Assembly (NCBI GenBank): GCA_017938285.1
Contig: JAGBBW010000077.1
Span: forward strand, 1 to 41,017
Direction of reading: 5' to 3'
DNA length: 41,017 nt
DNA from: Lachnospiraceae bacterium
GTDB lineage: Bacteria > Bacillota > Clostridia > Lachnospirales > Lachnospiraceae
The position numbers and the translations under genes were made by a program. The notes beneath the pieces are model-generated. The model did not search any database and was not told the origin of the DNA. It saw only the letters and a program-made list of their open reading frames with translations. Positions 1 to 9,994 of this stretch are shown in pieces (within the stretch, counting starts at the first letter, position 1; each line of letters opens with the position of its first letter).

Positions 1-1
1 A

Positions 2-1405
2 CCAACCGCAGAGCCGACAGAAGAACCGGTAATTACAGAGGAACCGGCCGTGGAGCCGACGGAAATACCGGAGGTTACCAGTACACCTGCTCCGACAGAA
101 GAACCGGAAGAAATACCCGTCCCAACGGCAACCAGTGTACCGGAGCCGACCGTGACGCCACCACCGGAACCAACGGCAACAAGTACACCGACACCGGAGC
201 CGACCAGCACACCGGTACCGACCGCAACCAGTACTCCTAAGCCGACGGCAACACCAACGCCGGAACCAACACCTGCGACAAAGGAGCCGTATATGATGTG
301 GTATGATAATAAACGCAGTGGAAATGCGTTTACTATGGACGGTCTGAATGAGGAAGAGTTTGCGTTTGAAATCGGTAATTATGCTTCCTATTATGGTTTG
401 GATGAAAACGATGGTTACAGTATATATGAGGAATCCGGACTTAAGATGGGTATTGATATTTCTATTAGTGATACATCCATTGTAGAAGTTGCCAATGAAG
501 ATTCTTTCAAACTCAGTCAGGATGGTAATAGATATTGTATTAATGGCAGAGTTCCTCGTTTCAGGATAAAACCTTTAAATCCAGGAACTGCTGAAGTAAC
601 AGTAACCTTGTACGAGGTGGATTATAAAGAGTGTGAGGAACAATGGCAACCGGATTACATTTCCTTCACAGAAGCATTTGATGTTTTTACGTTTACTGTT
701 GAAGTAGAGGAATTTAAGTCAAATGTAGTATTTGAAGCTGGTGATTTTGTTCCTGCAGATAATGGTTATCCGGTACTGATTGAAGAAGTGCAGTATGGTG
801 AGAACATTTACGGTAGTGTCTGGTCAAATGGTAAGGAAGGGAAGGAGTATGACGCTGTCGCTGTGTTTACTGGTACTGGTGAGATGTGGACGTCTAAAGA
901 GCGTAAACAGCATATTGGAGGATTAAATTATTATTTACATTCTTCAGGGGTTGCTTCAATCTATGTTGGCGAAGGTATAACCAGAACAGAAAGCTTACCT
1001 GTAGGTATAGATCTTATCCATGTGTCTTTTCCAAGTACATTAAAGGTTATTGGTGACTCAAGTTTAAGTGATGCATATGAGCTCAAGGAACTTATTATTC
1101 CGGAAGGAGTAGAGCGTATTGAAGCTCTTGCGTTTGATAAAACAGATAGTCTGGAATCTATACAACTTCCAAGTACATTAAAGTATATTGGAAATCTTGC
1201 TTTTGCTCATTCGGGTTCTGGTTCGTATTCTTATTCCAGTTTAAAGGAAATCCGTATTCCGGCTTCTGTGGAGTATATTGGATATGACTTTATTTGCGGT
1301 AGAGAAAATATCACAGTTATTTTTGAAGCTGGTGCAAAACCGGAACTGGATGAATGCTGGATAACCACTCCGGACTATCTGAACATCACTGTTAAATATG
1401 AATAA
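2..1405 (+). CDS. Secreted/surface protein with Pro/Thr linker, Ig-like and BspA-type LRR regions (5' end outside window)
   Basis: The frame is open to the left edge, so the N-terminus, and presumably the signal peptide, is missing. The GTG at position 50 lies inside the repeat region and is not a convincing start. The first ~95 visible residues are a low-complexity Pro/Thr/Glu linker (repeats such as EPTATSTPTPEPTSTP) of the kind that spans cell walls. A stretch near nt 430-720 (ISISDTSIVEV, then LNPGTAEVTVTLYEV) resembles a bacterial Ig-like (BIG_2) fold. The C-terminal ~120 residues carry LRR_5/BspA-type repeats (LKELIIPEGVERIEALAF, LESIQLPSTLKYIGNLAF, LKEIRIPASVEYIG). No sorting motif or membrane segment follows. 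Adhesion or surface binding is an inference from domain types. The linker is CCG/ACC-rich while the remainder is AT-richer, so the gene looks mosaic. It is followed by a terminator and by the giant exported protein, which shares the same linker style. Confidence 0.8.
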   Translation, partial: PTAEPTEEPVITEEPAVEPTEIPEVTSTPAPTEEPEEIPVPTATSVPEPTVTPPPEPTATSTPTPEPTSTPVPTATSTPKPTATPTPEPTPATKEPYMMWYDNKRSGNAFTMDGLNEEEFAFEIGNYASYYGLDENDGYSIYEESGLKMGIDISISDTSIVEVANEDSFKLSQDGNRYCINGRVPRFRIKPLNPGTAEVTVTLYEVDYKECEEQWQPDYISFTEAFDVFTFTVEVEEFKSNVVFEAGDFVPADNGYPVLIEEVQYGENIYGSVWSNGKEGKEYDAVAVFTGTGEMWTSKERKQHIGGLNYYLHSSGVASIYVGEGITRTESLPVGIDLIHVSFPSTLKVIGDSSLSDAYELKELIIPEGVERIEALAFDKTDSLESIQLPSTLKYIGNLAFAHSGSGSYSYSSLKEIRIPASVEYIGYDFICGRENITVIFEAGAKPELDECWITTPDYLNITVKYE

Positions 1406-1418
1406 ATAATAAAGCAAG

Positions 1419-1457
1419 AAAAGGGTCTGTTGTTAAGTTGACAGGCTCTTTTCTTTT
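1419..1457 (+). terminator. Rho-independent terminator
   Basis: A 12-bp stem pairs 1419-1430 with 1441-1452 (AAAAGGGTCTGT against ACAGGCTCTTTT, two G-U pairs). The loop is 10 nt and a T-rich run follows. It ends the LRR gene only ~40 nt before the next start codon. Confidence 0.8.
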
Positions 1458-1465
1458 TACATAAA
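1438..1465 (+). promoter_or_regulatory. Possible promoter of the giant gene, nested in the terminator
   Basis: A perfect TTGACA (1438-1443) sits at the loop/3' arm of the preceding terminator. CATAAA (1460-1465, 4/6 match) follows at a 16-nt spacing. There is no other room for a promoter before the start at 1496. The -10 box is weak, so this is tentative. Confidence 0.35.
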
Positions 1466-1495
1466 TACAAGCCAACAGTAAGAAAGGAGAGTTGT

Positions 1496-4400
1496 ATGAA
1501 AGAAAAATGGAAGGAGAAAATAAAAACAGGAAAGAAATGGTACCTGTTTCTGGGGCTGTTTGTTATGGCAGTGGCACTGGTAGCTGTATCTGTAGCAGTG
1601 AATGCCAGGGCAGATGACAGTTTCTCTCCGGAACTGGATGATTACAATAACTTATCATGGAGAGTTAAGGAAAGAAGGGCAGCCCCTACGGACAGTTTAC
1701 GTTATAAGACAATAGAATGGTGGATATTCCCTGGTAGTGACGAGTATCTGGCATGGATAGATTCTGAAGCACTACTGTCAGATGAAAATATATCAAGAGA
1801 CGTTTGGGAAAATTATAATGGTGTCCCCCTGAACGACTTCACAGAAACACCTCTTGGAGAACCGGATTCTCAGAATCTCTACTGGTCCAGAATAACTGTG
1901 GACGCAGAGGATTTTGTGGACAAGGTGGTGGGTATGATTGGCATAAATAACCGTACAGCTTTCACCAGTCCGGTTACCGTGTATGCCAATCCGGTACAGA
2001 CGATTACCTACAATGGGGAACGGCAGTATTCTTCCATGTACGGTGGGACAAGGACAGACTATGTTTGTTATAACTTCCCTGATATCGACAGTGCTCCGTG
2101 GGACTTCTGCCAGAGCAGCTGGCCTGCTGTGACTTCTGATGTGTTGAGAGGCCAGTACAATAAAAGTGTCACCCTGACCTTTTCCCATGCCCCGTTTTCC
2201 ATAAAGGTAGTGGATTCTGGGGGAAACGTTCCGGAAGGCTTTGTCAATACCTTTAATGACCCGTACAGTACCAGCGGTTTTGTTCTCTACGGGGAAACCC
2301 TGTCCGGGATTACTGCCCCGGATATTACAGGGTATGAGTATGTGGGATATTATTATACGGACGGTAATGGGACGGAACTGACGAATCTTAAGGAAGGACA
2401 GAAGACGATAGAGAGTGTCAAGCTGACGGGAGACGGACGTACCGGAAACGGTAAGTTAAAAATAGACCGCAGCGGACTGGTGCTGGTATTCCAGTATACC
2501 TTCATTGACCCGCCGACCGATCCGCCGACACCGGAACCGACGCCGGGAGAGGACATTACGGGCGTGCCGACGCCGGATGTGACCCTGCCGCCGACGGCAA
2601 CTCCGACCAACACGCCGACGCCGACCAATACACCGACGCCTACCCCGACCCCGCAGCCGGCGGAGGATGTCATTCTGAATGACAACGTGTACAAGTATTA
2701 CACAACGGACAAGGGCTACAACATGTATGACCTGATTAACAATACAACGGAACGGATTGTCTGTACCTCGGACGGTCTGGAAAAACGTATGTGCAACGTG
2801 TACGCCACGGAGCTGACGAAGAACTACGCCATCGGTACGGACGCAGACGGCAACCGGTGGTGTTACGTGGCGTCCGGAACAAAAGCCACCTATGTCCATC
2901 CGTACATGATAATCGTGGACGGTGTGGAACGGTATGTGGACAGCGGGGATGTAAAGTACATCACCTCCCTGGTGTTTCCGTCATCCATTACAGGGGAGGA
3001 CGGGACGGAATACACGGTAACACATATCGGAGGGGGAACACGGAGCCACCACAAGATTAAGGAATATTCCAACAGGGACTCCTCCCACAGTTATTCCTAT
3101 ATTGAGGGAAGCCGTTTTGACAATATGGAGAGCAGTTCCACGAATGTCAGCCGGTACAAGGGCTGTCTGGTCACCTACCGGTTCGGGGTCATCGGAAACG
3201 GCATGGTGACCAGCAGTGCGGATGACGAAACCACGTATGAGACAACCAATGCGTGTGAAAATTATAATTACCGGAGGAATTACTATATCTGGAACAATAC
3301 GCTGGAGTATGTCTATATTCCGGCCACGGTGACGGAAGTGGACGATTACGCTTTCTGGAACTGCCAGGCGGTTGCGGAAATTGAAGGAGGGGACGGACTG
3401 CTGCAGATCGGGGAAAGCTCGTTTTATTCCGTACCGTACCCGGAGTATGTCATCAGTTCGGAAGCCGTGTATGACGGCGGGGACCAGATATACAACAGTT
3501 ACTATTATTACAATGATTCCTTTACCATGTCCGTGCCGACGGCCGTGATGGAGGACTGGAAGAACGTGGCACAGCTGTGTGAACGCCTGGAAGTGGTGGC
3601 ATTCCCGGTACTGCGGCAGCTGGGAAAAACATCGTTTTACGGACACAGGAACATGGATTCCATCATGCTGCCGGATACGATGGTCCGTATCGGGGAGGAT
3701 GCCTTCGGCCTGTGTACGCTGGAGTCCGTGACGGAGAACGGAACCCCGTCCATTGCCCACAGTGTCCAGACGCTGGGTACCGGCGGCGTGAAGAAGAGGG
3801 AGAGGACGCTGGTGTATACATCGCTGTCTGCGCTGAATGTCATCCGGTACGGGGCAGACTACCGCAGTAACTATATTTTAAAAGCGGGATACCGGATTAC
3901 GTATAAACCGAACGGCGCGCCGGGGGAGGACCACACCGATATGTCCCAGATTGCGTTCAATACGGTGGAACTGGCAGAAACCTTTGAAGTATACGGGGTG
4001 GAAAAACGGGTGGAGTACGATGTGGGGGACTACGGTTCCCTGACCTGGAGGGGGACATCGTTTTACAGCAGACCGGTAACCATGGTACTGTCAGCAGACG
4101 GTTCCCTGTGGTCCCACGAGCTTTCCTATAAGGGAAGGGTGGACTTCGGGACGTACCATGCGACGGAGTATGCGTGGAGTTCGGACCATCTGCCGGAGTC
4201 GTATTTTTCACAGGCAGGAGCAGCAGGGGAGACATACCCGGCATACGGTTCCGCGGTATACCTGCGGAATACGGAAGGGGACCTGTACTGTCTGGCATTT
4301 ACCCCGGAAAAGTATTACATGGAAATAAGAAACGGCAGTTACGGCGGAAGCACCCTGTCATCAGCAGCGGTTCCGGTCCTGCGGCGTATTGAATTTGCGG

Positions 4401-7400
4401 GGGAAGTAAAGGATATGCTGTATACGGGGGAAGGTCTGTGGTACATCACGGAGGACGGAAGTCTTTATCTGTGGGAACTGCAGGAGATGGAAACCAGACT
4501 GGTCATGGAAGGGAAACACCTCACCCGGTTTTTTGAACGGAATGTGGAGTACAGGCAGGGACTGTGGACGTATACCGCCAGCCATGCCGGAACAGCTTCC
4601 GATATATTCCTCCTGTCCGGTGACGGAAGGTGCTACAGGACGGACGGGATGGAAGTACTGTCCACGCTGGGGGACCAGGTGGCGTTTCCGCTGGGAATGG
4701 TGGAGGAATCTTGTCCCGTGAATGTGGACGGGGAATGGAAGGTGGCAGACCTGGTGGGGGCGTATCTGGATGCCACCGGTGCGCTGCATATAATTACGGA
4801 AAAAAATTCCAGGGAAGTATATACTTCCGTGGTGGACATTTATGAAACCTGCGGACTGTTCCTGAACGGCAGTGTCAGCGGGGAAGTGGAGAAGTCCGTG
4901 ATAAAAAGCGGCACATATTCCTTTGAGTACCACCCGACGGAGACGGTATACCAGGGAAATAATTCCGAAGGTTATGGCATATACAACCCGAAGATTCTCA
5001 CCAGGACTTATACCGATTCCCACACGCTGACCCTGTATCTGTGGAACGAAGCCGGTATCTGTGCCAAGGTATCGGTGACGGTTCCGTTTGAGATTGTGGA
5101 GGAGCCGGTTTATGTCAGAAGGGATGATGGTGTCTGGCATGTGCAGAACTGGACCCGCATCAGCATGGAGCAGGGAGCACCGGTATGTGATTACTGTGAT
5201 GTGTTCCCGGGGACACCGGGCGGTGTGAAGGATATCATTTCCGCACCGGATACGGGGGACATGATACTGCTGGAAAACGGACAGCTGTTCCTGCATACGC
5301 CGGGAAGAATTGAATCCCTTCTTGGCGGGGCAGAAATTGTGGATTATATCGAATATGAACATACGGTGAACTATGAGACGTATGACTATACCGTCCTGCT
5401 GGATGGGGACGGAAACCTGTGGTGCCAGGGAACGAACAAGGGACTGTTCGGAACGGGGAACCTTTACAATGTCCGTTATAATTTTGCCGGAAGCGGCATT
5501 TCGGATGTAAAGAAGGTCTGGAATAACAGGCACTACAATCTGGTTGTCCTGACCGGTGACGGCAATGTTTACGTGACGAAGTCCGGCAGTAAGTCCTCCG
5601 GCCTGTGGATTCCGCAGTACGGTTCGGACGGCAACGTGGTGCTGGTCGGACGGGATACGGCCGGCATGAGTTCCTACAGTTCCGGATATTATTACTATAC
5701 GGACGAAGGGTTCGGATATCCATGTAATAATACATACACGGAGGAAGATGCGGCAGAGGCGGAAGCTTATGTGGCGAATGACGGCATTTACTGGCCGGCC
5801 ATCAATGTGGCAAACTGCATGTATACCTATGACGGTTATGTGTTTACCGGCTGGAACACGGCGCCGGATGGAAGTGGGACGTCCTATTCCCCGGGGGAAC
5901 TTCCGCAGACATATGAGGACATTGTCCTGTATGCCCAGTGGAAACGTCCGGACAACATCATCCACTACCATGGCAACGGCGGTACCGGAAACATGCCGTC
6001 GGACGTATATCCGTGGACGGGAAGCGGGATTACCGTGGCCCTGTCACCGAACCGGTTTTTCCGTGACGGTTATGTGTTTACCGGCTGGAACACGGTGCCG
6101 GACGGAAGCGGAACGTCCTATGCGGATGAAGAGGTACTGGAAAATTTCCAGGGGGTACTGTCCCTGTATGCCCGGTGGGAACCGGCACCGGTACGGTACC
6201 AGCTGGTCTATATGAAGAAACCATACGGAACCAGAAACAATGAGGTATGGAAGACAAAAGAGTTATCCTACTTCGAAACAACGGTGGTGGAAGGCGCCCC
6301 TTATACCCCGGCCGCCAGTGTGGTGGATTATGACCTGAACACGGACAGTTCCATGAGTACGGCAGCCACAGCCGCCTTTGATGTGCTGGATGAAACCTAT
6401 ACGAATGCACCGGCGGCAGAATTTGAAAAATGGGCGCTGTACCGGGAGGGAATCACCCACATATTCCTTGGAAAGAGGTTTGTGGAAGGACAGGTGGTTT
6501 CCGGCCTGAGCCGGACGGACGGGGAACGGCTGTACCTGTATCCGGAGTTCGGCGGCAGTGGAGGTGTCTATCTTCCATATGCGACGTGTGAAGGGTACTG
6601 GCTGAAAGGCTGGTCCGAATTTCCGGACGGAAGAGGACAGATCCATGAACCTACATCCTTTGACGGGTATACGGTTTCCAAGTTCTACCCGACGCAGGAC
6701 ACCCGGCTGTATGCGGTATGGGAGCCAGAGAGTAAGCGTATCACGCTGGACGGAATGGGTGCGGATGTCCAGCAGCAGACGGAAACAACCATTTATTTTG
6801 ACCGGATGGCGGAATCCGTACTTGTGCCTGAAAAACAGGACAAGGTGTTTATGGGCTACTATACGGCCCTGAATGCGGACGGGACTCCGGCAGACGGAAG
6901 CATACGGTTTTTTGATGCGGACGGGGATTCCGGCATTGTATGCAACAATGTCAACGGAACCTTTGATGCGGTGGATACCGTATACGCTTACTGGATGGAC
7001 GGTAAAACCATTTCGTATGATGCCAACGGTGGTACCGGTACCATGGCGGACACCATCATTCTTCCGGATGTGCCGGATACGGCATACGTGGCCTTAAGGG
7101 AGAACCAGTTCTTAAAGACCGGCTATTCCTTTGGAACATGGAACACGGTGGCGGATGGAAGCGGAACGGCATACCCTGACCGGGGAAATGTCCTGGCGGG
7201 AAGTGTGGACAGGACCATGCTGCTGTATGTACAGTGGGTTCCAAACAATTACTTTATCAACCTTGACCCGGCAGGGGGATTTTCCAATCCGGACAATCCG
7301 GGACCGGTCATGGTTACCTACGATTCGGAAACAAACAACAGCATTCCGGAATATGAGCCGGTGCGTCCGGGATATACGTTTGACGGCTGGGATATCTTTC

Positions 7401-9943
7401 TTAATGGGGAGTATGTTCCTGTGTATGATAAAAACGGTAACTATGTTGCCGGGGATTACTGGACGGTGGATGGAACCTGGGTATATGACGGGGATATTAC
7501 CCTGACAGCCCAGTGGGAAATAAAGCGGATTATGGTGATATTTGATGACCGTGGGGCGACAAGTATTGGACATACAGAAAGTGTAATTATGACATATGGA
7601 CAAAGAGGACCGGATATCATAGTTCCAACGAAAACAGGTTATACCTTTCATGGATACTATACCGAAAAAAAAGGAACAGGAACAAAGTATTATGATGAAG
7701 AAGGAAAGTGTCTGAGAGCATGGGCAGAAGATGTGGAAGAGGATGTGTTGTTTGCTTACTGGGTTCAGAATCCGGTAGAGTTTCCTGAACTGGAAGAACA
7801 TCAGATTCCGGAGCCTCTCCCGGAAATAACTGTGGAAGGCAGCATAGGAAGAGAGGGGACAAAAGCATTATTATATGCGGATGATTATAATCCGGAAACG
7901 ACTGCGCTGACAGATCTGCAGCCTTATCTTGTCTATGATACCGCAGCATCGGAAGGGGCAGTTCCGGGAACAGAGCAGTTAGCATTCCGGGCAAAAATGA
8001 GCACATGGCTGCTGGATTATCGTCTGAAACGCTGCAGTGGAACAGAAATGGTGCGGATTTATGTGACGGTACCATATCGCACCCAGTATGAAGACAGGGA
8101 GGAAGAACTGATAATCAGTGAGTTACAGACAGAGACATATTCTTTTGAAGTGCCGAGAGTGTGGAGCTATTGGGAAGTAGAAGAGAGTGGTCTTTATTAT
8201 CCGGAAAGAGTTACGTTGAAGAATGCTGCTTTAGAACAGGAAGAAGTGTCTATTGAGGTTACTCCAGGGGATGGTTCCGGAACAGAAATTCCATTATATG
8301 AGGTACGGACGTATGATGACAGGAAGGAGCATGTATGTTGGGAACAGTATGATTCGGATGGAATGCCAAAGCTTACCGTGGAATTGACCGGGGAACAGTA
8401 TATTGTTTCCATGGTGCCGGAAGAACTGCCGGATGTCGATTCGTATCTGAAAGTAGTTTGTGAAAATGCAGCCTGGGCAGATACAAGGCAGGCGATGGTG
8501 AGAAGTGATAGTTATGAATTTGCCGGGGAAGTACTGCTTTCCGATGAATGGCAGCAGGAGAACGGAGATGGAATGTTGAAAGAAGACATGGACCAATTTG
8601 CTGCACTTGTGGAATATACCAGTTATGAGCAGACGTACCGGTCCGGACTGCGCCTGGACAGCGGGAAGGAAAATGGCAGTTATGCTTCCGAAGTAACTGT
8701 CACTTACCGGGGAGATACGGACAATGTGGGAACAGTCATGGAAAAGGAGCTGGGACTGGAGAATGTGAATGAGGTTAAGATACATACCCCAGTTGTCTGT
8801 CAGGGAATGCTTATGACAGAAAACGAGATGTTACCGTGTGATGTTGCAGATCCGGCGGTTCTTACGCTGTCGGAAGAGAAAAATTTTTTTACCGTATGGG
8901 TAAGCAATTATGGAACCCATAGAACAGCACCTGGATATGGAACTGGGGATTTTCTGACGGCATTGAGCGGCAGGGCAAATGTGGCAGCGGAACATGGTGT
9001 ATATCTGAATCAGGTGAAATTTCCGTTTGCGGTGTACCGGGATTGTGATGGAGATACACAGTCACTTGGAATAACAGAGGATGACATTTTGATAGTGGAA
9101 GATACCTGGATTACGCTGGGTGATGCCAGAGGACAGTTTTATCTTGGTTCCGATCAGAAAAATGGCTCTTATCCGGTAGAATTCCGTACCATTGCTGTAA
9201 ATTGTCCTACGGATGCGGATGGAGATTTTATCGTGGCTGGACATGTGCAGGAGGGTGCCAATACAGACAGCACAAAATATGTGGCTGTGGATACAACGGT
9301 ACTGATAGTGAAGAGTTCTCTGGAGGATTTTGTGATTACACATACGAATGATCTGGCGGCCCAGGCATTACTGCAGGAAGGACAGCAGGCACTGACGCTG
9401 AAAAAAGGATATGAGTTTACTTACCAGCTCTGGACCAGGGGAGAATTCGATGCGGAAACTGCCCAGGTATGGGTGAAACCATCTTATTTCTGGGTATCCG
9501 GAAATGGAAGAAAGCGGGAACAGGTGCAGTTATTTGGCAGCAGTACGGACATGGAAGAAAGGATGGAACTTTACTGTATGGACGAAAAGGAAGAAATTCC
9601 GGAGGAACCGGTGGGTATCCAGAAATGGGAAGGACAGTTGTGGATGCCGCCAGAATTACTGTGTGTGGGGCTGGATGATGTTGCAGAATTTGAGGAATAC
9701 AGTTCCAGGCAGACACTGACAGGCAGGGAAGAATTTATAAAACAGGAAGGATTTTTAGTAGTACATTTTGAAATTGAAGCGGTGAGTGCCGGAGGAGAAC
9801 AATATACGTTTACCAACTGGGAAGAAACGGAACTTGCAGAAGATGCACTGGCGGAAGGCTGGAACTATGTTCCGGGGGATGTTATCCGGTATGATTTATC
9901 GCAGAATGCAGGAATGGATTATGAAGTCGGAGGTGTGGAGTGA
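1496..9943 (+). CDS. Giant exported mosaic protein (2815 aa): LRR_5-like, propeller-like and InlB B-type repeats
   Basis: The ATG has a good AAAGGAG site 5-10 nt upstream. Residues 1-39 form a Lys-rich n-region, a hydrophobic core (about 15-36) and a probable cleavage site after ARA, so it is exported. Residues ~343-390 are a Pro/Thr linker. Residues ~600-755 contain BspA/LRR_5-type segments (LEYVYIPATVTEVDDYAF, MDSIMLPDTMVRIGEDAF). Residues ~860-1380 carry recurring 'DGSLW / DGDGNLWCQG / GDGNVYV' strands resembling RCC1-type propeller repeats. Residues ~1420-2090 hold several Listeria-Bacteroides (InlB B, Flg_new) repeats (GYVFTGWNT..DGSGTSY; LYAQW/LYARW ends). Residues ~2090-2815 are unassigned and probably beta-rich. 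The protein ends without LPXTG, GW, SLH, dockerin or a membrane anchor, so its surface attachment is unexplained. Repeat types suggest adhesion or binding; function is unknown. GC content rises in the central part and falls again near nt 7520. Confidence 0.85.
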   Translation: MKEKWKEKIKTGKKWYLFLGLFVMAVALVAVSVAVNARADDSFSPELDDYNNLSWRVKERRAAPTDSLRYKTIEWWIFPGSDEYLAWIDSEALLSDENISRDVWENYNGVPLNDFTETPLGEPDSQNLYWSRITVDAEDFVDKVVGMIGINNRTAFTSPVTVYANPVQTITYNGERQYSSMYGGTRTDYVCYNFPDIDSAPWDFCQSSWPAVTSDVLRGQYNKSVTLTFSHAPFSIKVVDSGGNVPEGFVNTFNDPYSTSGFVLYGETLSGITAPDITGYEYVGYYYTDGNGTELTNLKEGQKTIESVKLTGDGRTGNGKLKIDRSGLVLVFQYTFIDPPTDPPTPEPTPGEDITGVPTPDVTLPPTATPTNTPTPTNTPTPTPTPQPAEDVILNDNVYKYYTTDKGYNMYDLINNTTERIVCTSDGLEKRMCNVYATELTKNYAIGTDADGNRWCYVASGTKATYVHPYMIIVDGVERYVDSGDVKYITSLVFPSSITGEDGTEYTVTHIGGGTRSHHKIKEYSNRDSSHSYSYIEGSRFDNMESSSTNVSRYKGCLVTYRFGVIGNGMVTSSADDETTYETTNACENYNYRRNYYIWNNTLEYVYIPATVTEVDDYAFWNCQAVAEIEGGDGLLQIGESSFYSVPYPEYVISSEAVYDGGDQIYNSYYYYNDSFTMSVPTAVMEDWKNVAQLCERLEVVAFPVLRQLGKTSFYGHRNMDSIMLPDTMVRIGEDAFGLCTLESVTENGTPSIAHSVQTLGTGGVKKRERTLVYTSLSALNVIRYGADYRSNYILKAGYRITYKPNGAPGEDHTDMSQIAFNTVELAETFEVYGVEKRVEYDVGDYGSLTWRGTSFYSRPVTMVLSADGSLWSHELSYKGRVDFGTYHATEYAWSSDHLPESYFSQAGAAGETYPAYGSAVYLRNTEGDLYCLAFTPEKYYMEIRNGSYGGSTLSSAAVPVLRRIEFAGEVKDMLYTGEGLWYITEDGSLYLWELQEMETRLVMEGKHLTRFFERNVEYRQGLWTYTASHAGTASDIFLLSGDGRCYRTDGMEVLSTLGDQVAFPLGMVEESCPVNVDGEWKVADLVGAYLDATGALHIITEKNSREVYTSVVDIYETCGLFLNGSVSGEVEKSVIKSGTYSFEYHPTETVYQGNNSEGYGIYNPKILTRTYTDSHTLTLYLWNEAGICAKVSVTVPFEIVEEPVYVRRDDGVWHVQNWTRISMEQGAPVCDYCDVFPGTPGGVKDIISAPDTGDMILLENGQLFLHTPGRIESLLGGAEIVDYIEYEHTVNYETYDYTVLLDGDGNLWCQGTNKGLFGTGNLYNVRYNFAGSGISDVKKVWNNRHYNLVVLTGDGNVYVTKSGSKSSGLWIPQYGSDGNVVLVGRDTAGMSSYSSGYYYYTDEGFGYPCNNTYTEEDAAEAEAYVANDGIYWPAINVANCMYTYDGYVFTGWNTAPDGSGTSYSPGELPQTYEDIVLYAQWKRPDNIIHYHGNGGTGNMPSDVYPWTGSGITVALSPNRFFRDGYVFTGWNTVPDGSGTSYADEEVLENFQGVLSLYARWEPAPVRYQLVYMKKPYGTRNNEVWKTKELSYFETTVVEGAPYTPAASVVDYDLNTDSSMSTAATAAFDVLDETYTNAPAAEFEKWALYREGITHIFLGKRFVEGQVVSGLSRTDGERLYLYPEFGGSGGVYLPYATCEGYWLKGWSEFPDGRGQIHEPTSFDGYTVSKFYPTQDTRLYAVWEPESKRITLDGMGADVQQQTETTIYFDRMAESVLVPEKQDKVFMGYYTALNADGTPADGSIRFFDADGDSGIVCNNVNGTFDAVDTVYAYWMDGKTISYDANGGTGTMADTIILPDVPDTAYVALRENQFLKTGYSFGTWNTVADGSGTAYPDRGNVLAGSVDRTMLLYVQWVPNNYFINLDPAGGFSNPDNPGPVMVTYDSETNNSIPEYEPVRPGYTFDGWDIFLNGEYVPVYDKNGNYVAGDYWTVDGTWVYDGDITLTAQWEIKRIMVIFDDRGATSIGHTESVIMTYGQRGPDIIVPTKTGYTFHGYYTEKKGTGTKYYDEEGKCLRAWAEDVEEDVLFAYWVQNPVEFPELEEHQIPEPLPEITVEGSIGREGTKALLYADDYNPETTALTDLQPYLVYDTAASEGAVPGTEQLAFRAKMSTWLLDYRLKRCSGTEMVRIYVTVPYRTQYEDREEELIISELQTETYSFEVPRVWSYWEVEESGLYYPERVTLKNAALEQEEVSIEVTPGDGSGTEIPLYEVRTYDDRKEHVCWEQYDSDGMPKLTVELTGEQYIVSMVPEELPDVDSYLKVVCENAAWADTRQAMVRSDSYEFAGEVLLSDEWQQENGDGMLKEDMDQFAALVEYTSYEQTYRSGLRLDSGKENGSYASEVTVTYRGDTDNVGTVMEKELGLENVNEVKIHTPVVCQGMLMTENEMLPCDVADPAVLTLSEEKNFFTVWVSNYGTHRTAPGYGTGDFLTALSGRANVAAEHGVYLNQVKFPFAVYRDCDGDTQSLGITEDDILIVEDTWITLGDARGQFYLGSDQKNGSYPVEFRTIAVNCPTDADGDFIVAGHVQEGANTDSTKYVAVDTTVLIVKSSLEDFVITHTNDLAAQALLQEGQQALTLKKGYEFTYQLWTRGEFDAETAQVWVKPSYFWVSGNGRKREQVQLFGSSTDMEERMELYCMDEKEEIPEEPVGIQKWEGQLWMPPELLCVGLDDVAEFEEYSSRQTLTGREEFIKQEGFLVVHFEIEAVSAGGEQYTFTNWEETELAEDALAEGWNYVPGDVIRYDLSQNAGMDYEVGGVE
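5831..6121 (+). repeat. Pair of near-identical B-repeat segments, 234 bp apart
   Basis: Positions 5831-5887 and 6065-6121 encode DGYVFTGWNT.PDGSGTSY. They are identical for the first 31 bases and differ at only a few positions after that. The low divergence between neighbouring copies points to recent duplication or gene conversion inside the giant gene. Confidence 0.7.
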
Positions 9944-9994
9944 TGAATTAGAGGAAAAGAAAGGTTGTAATTAGGAGGTGTTTATTATATAATT

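Noticed and set aside
1-290. Short tandem repeats that look like a CRISPR or minisatellite
   Set aside because: They encode an in-frame Pro/Thr/Glu linker with irregular units and no spacers. The similar stretch at 2520-2665 is also coding.
4361-5971. 536-residue open frame on the minus strand inside the giant gene
   Set aside because: It is antisense to the well-supported plus-strand frame, rich in Arg, His and Ile without domain logic, and lacks a ribosome binding site. The GC-rich codon bias of the coding strand keeps the reverse frame open.
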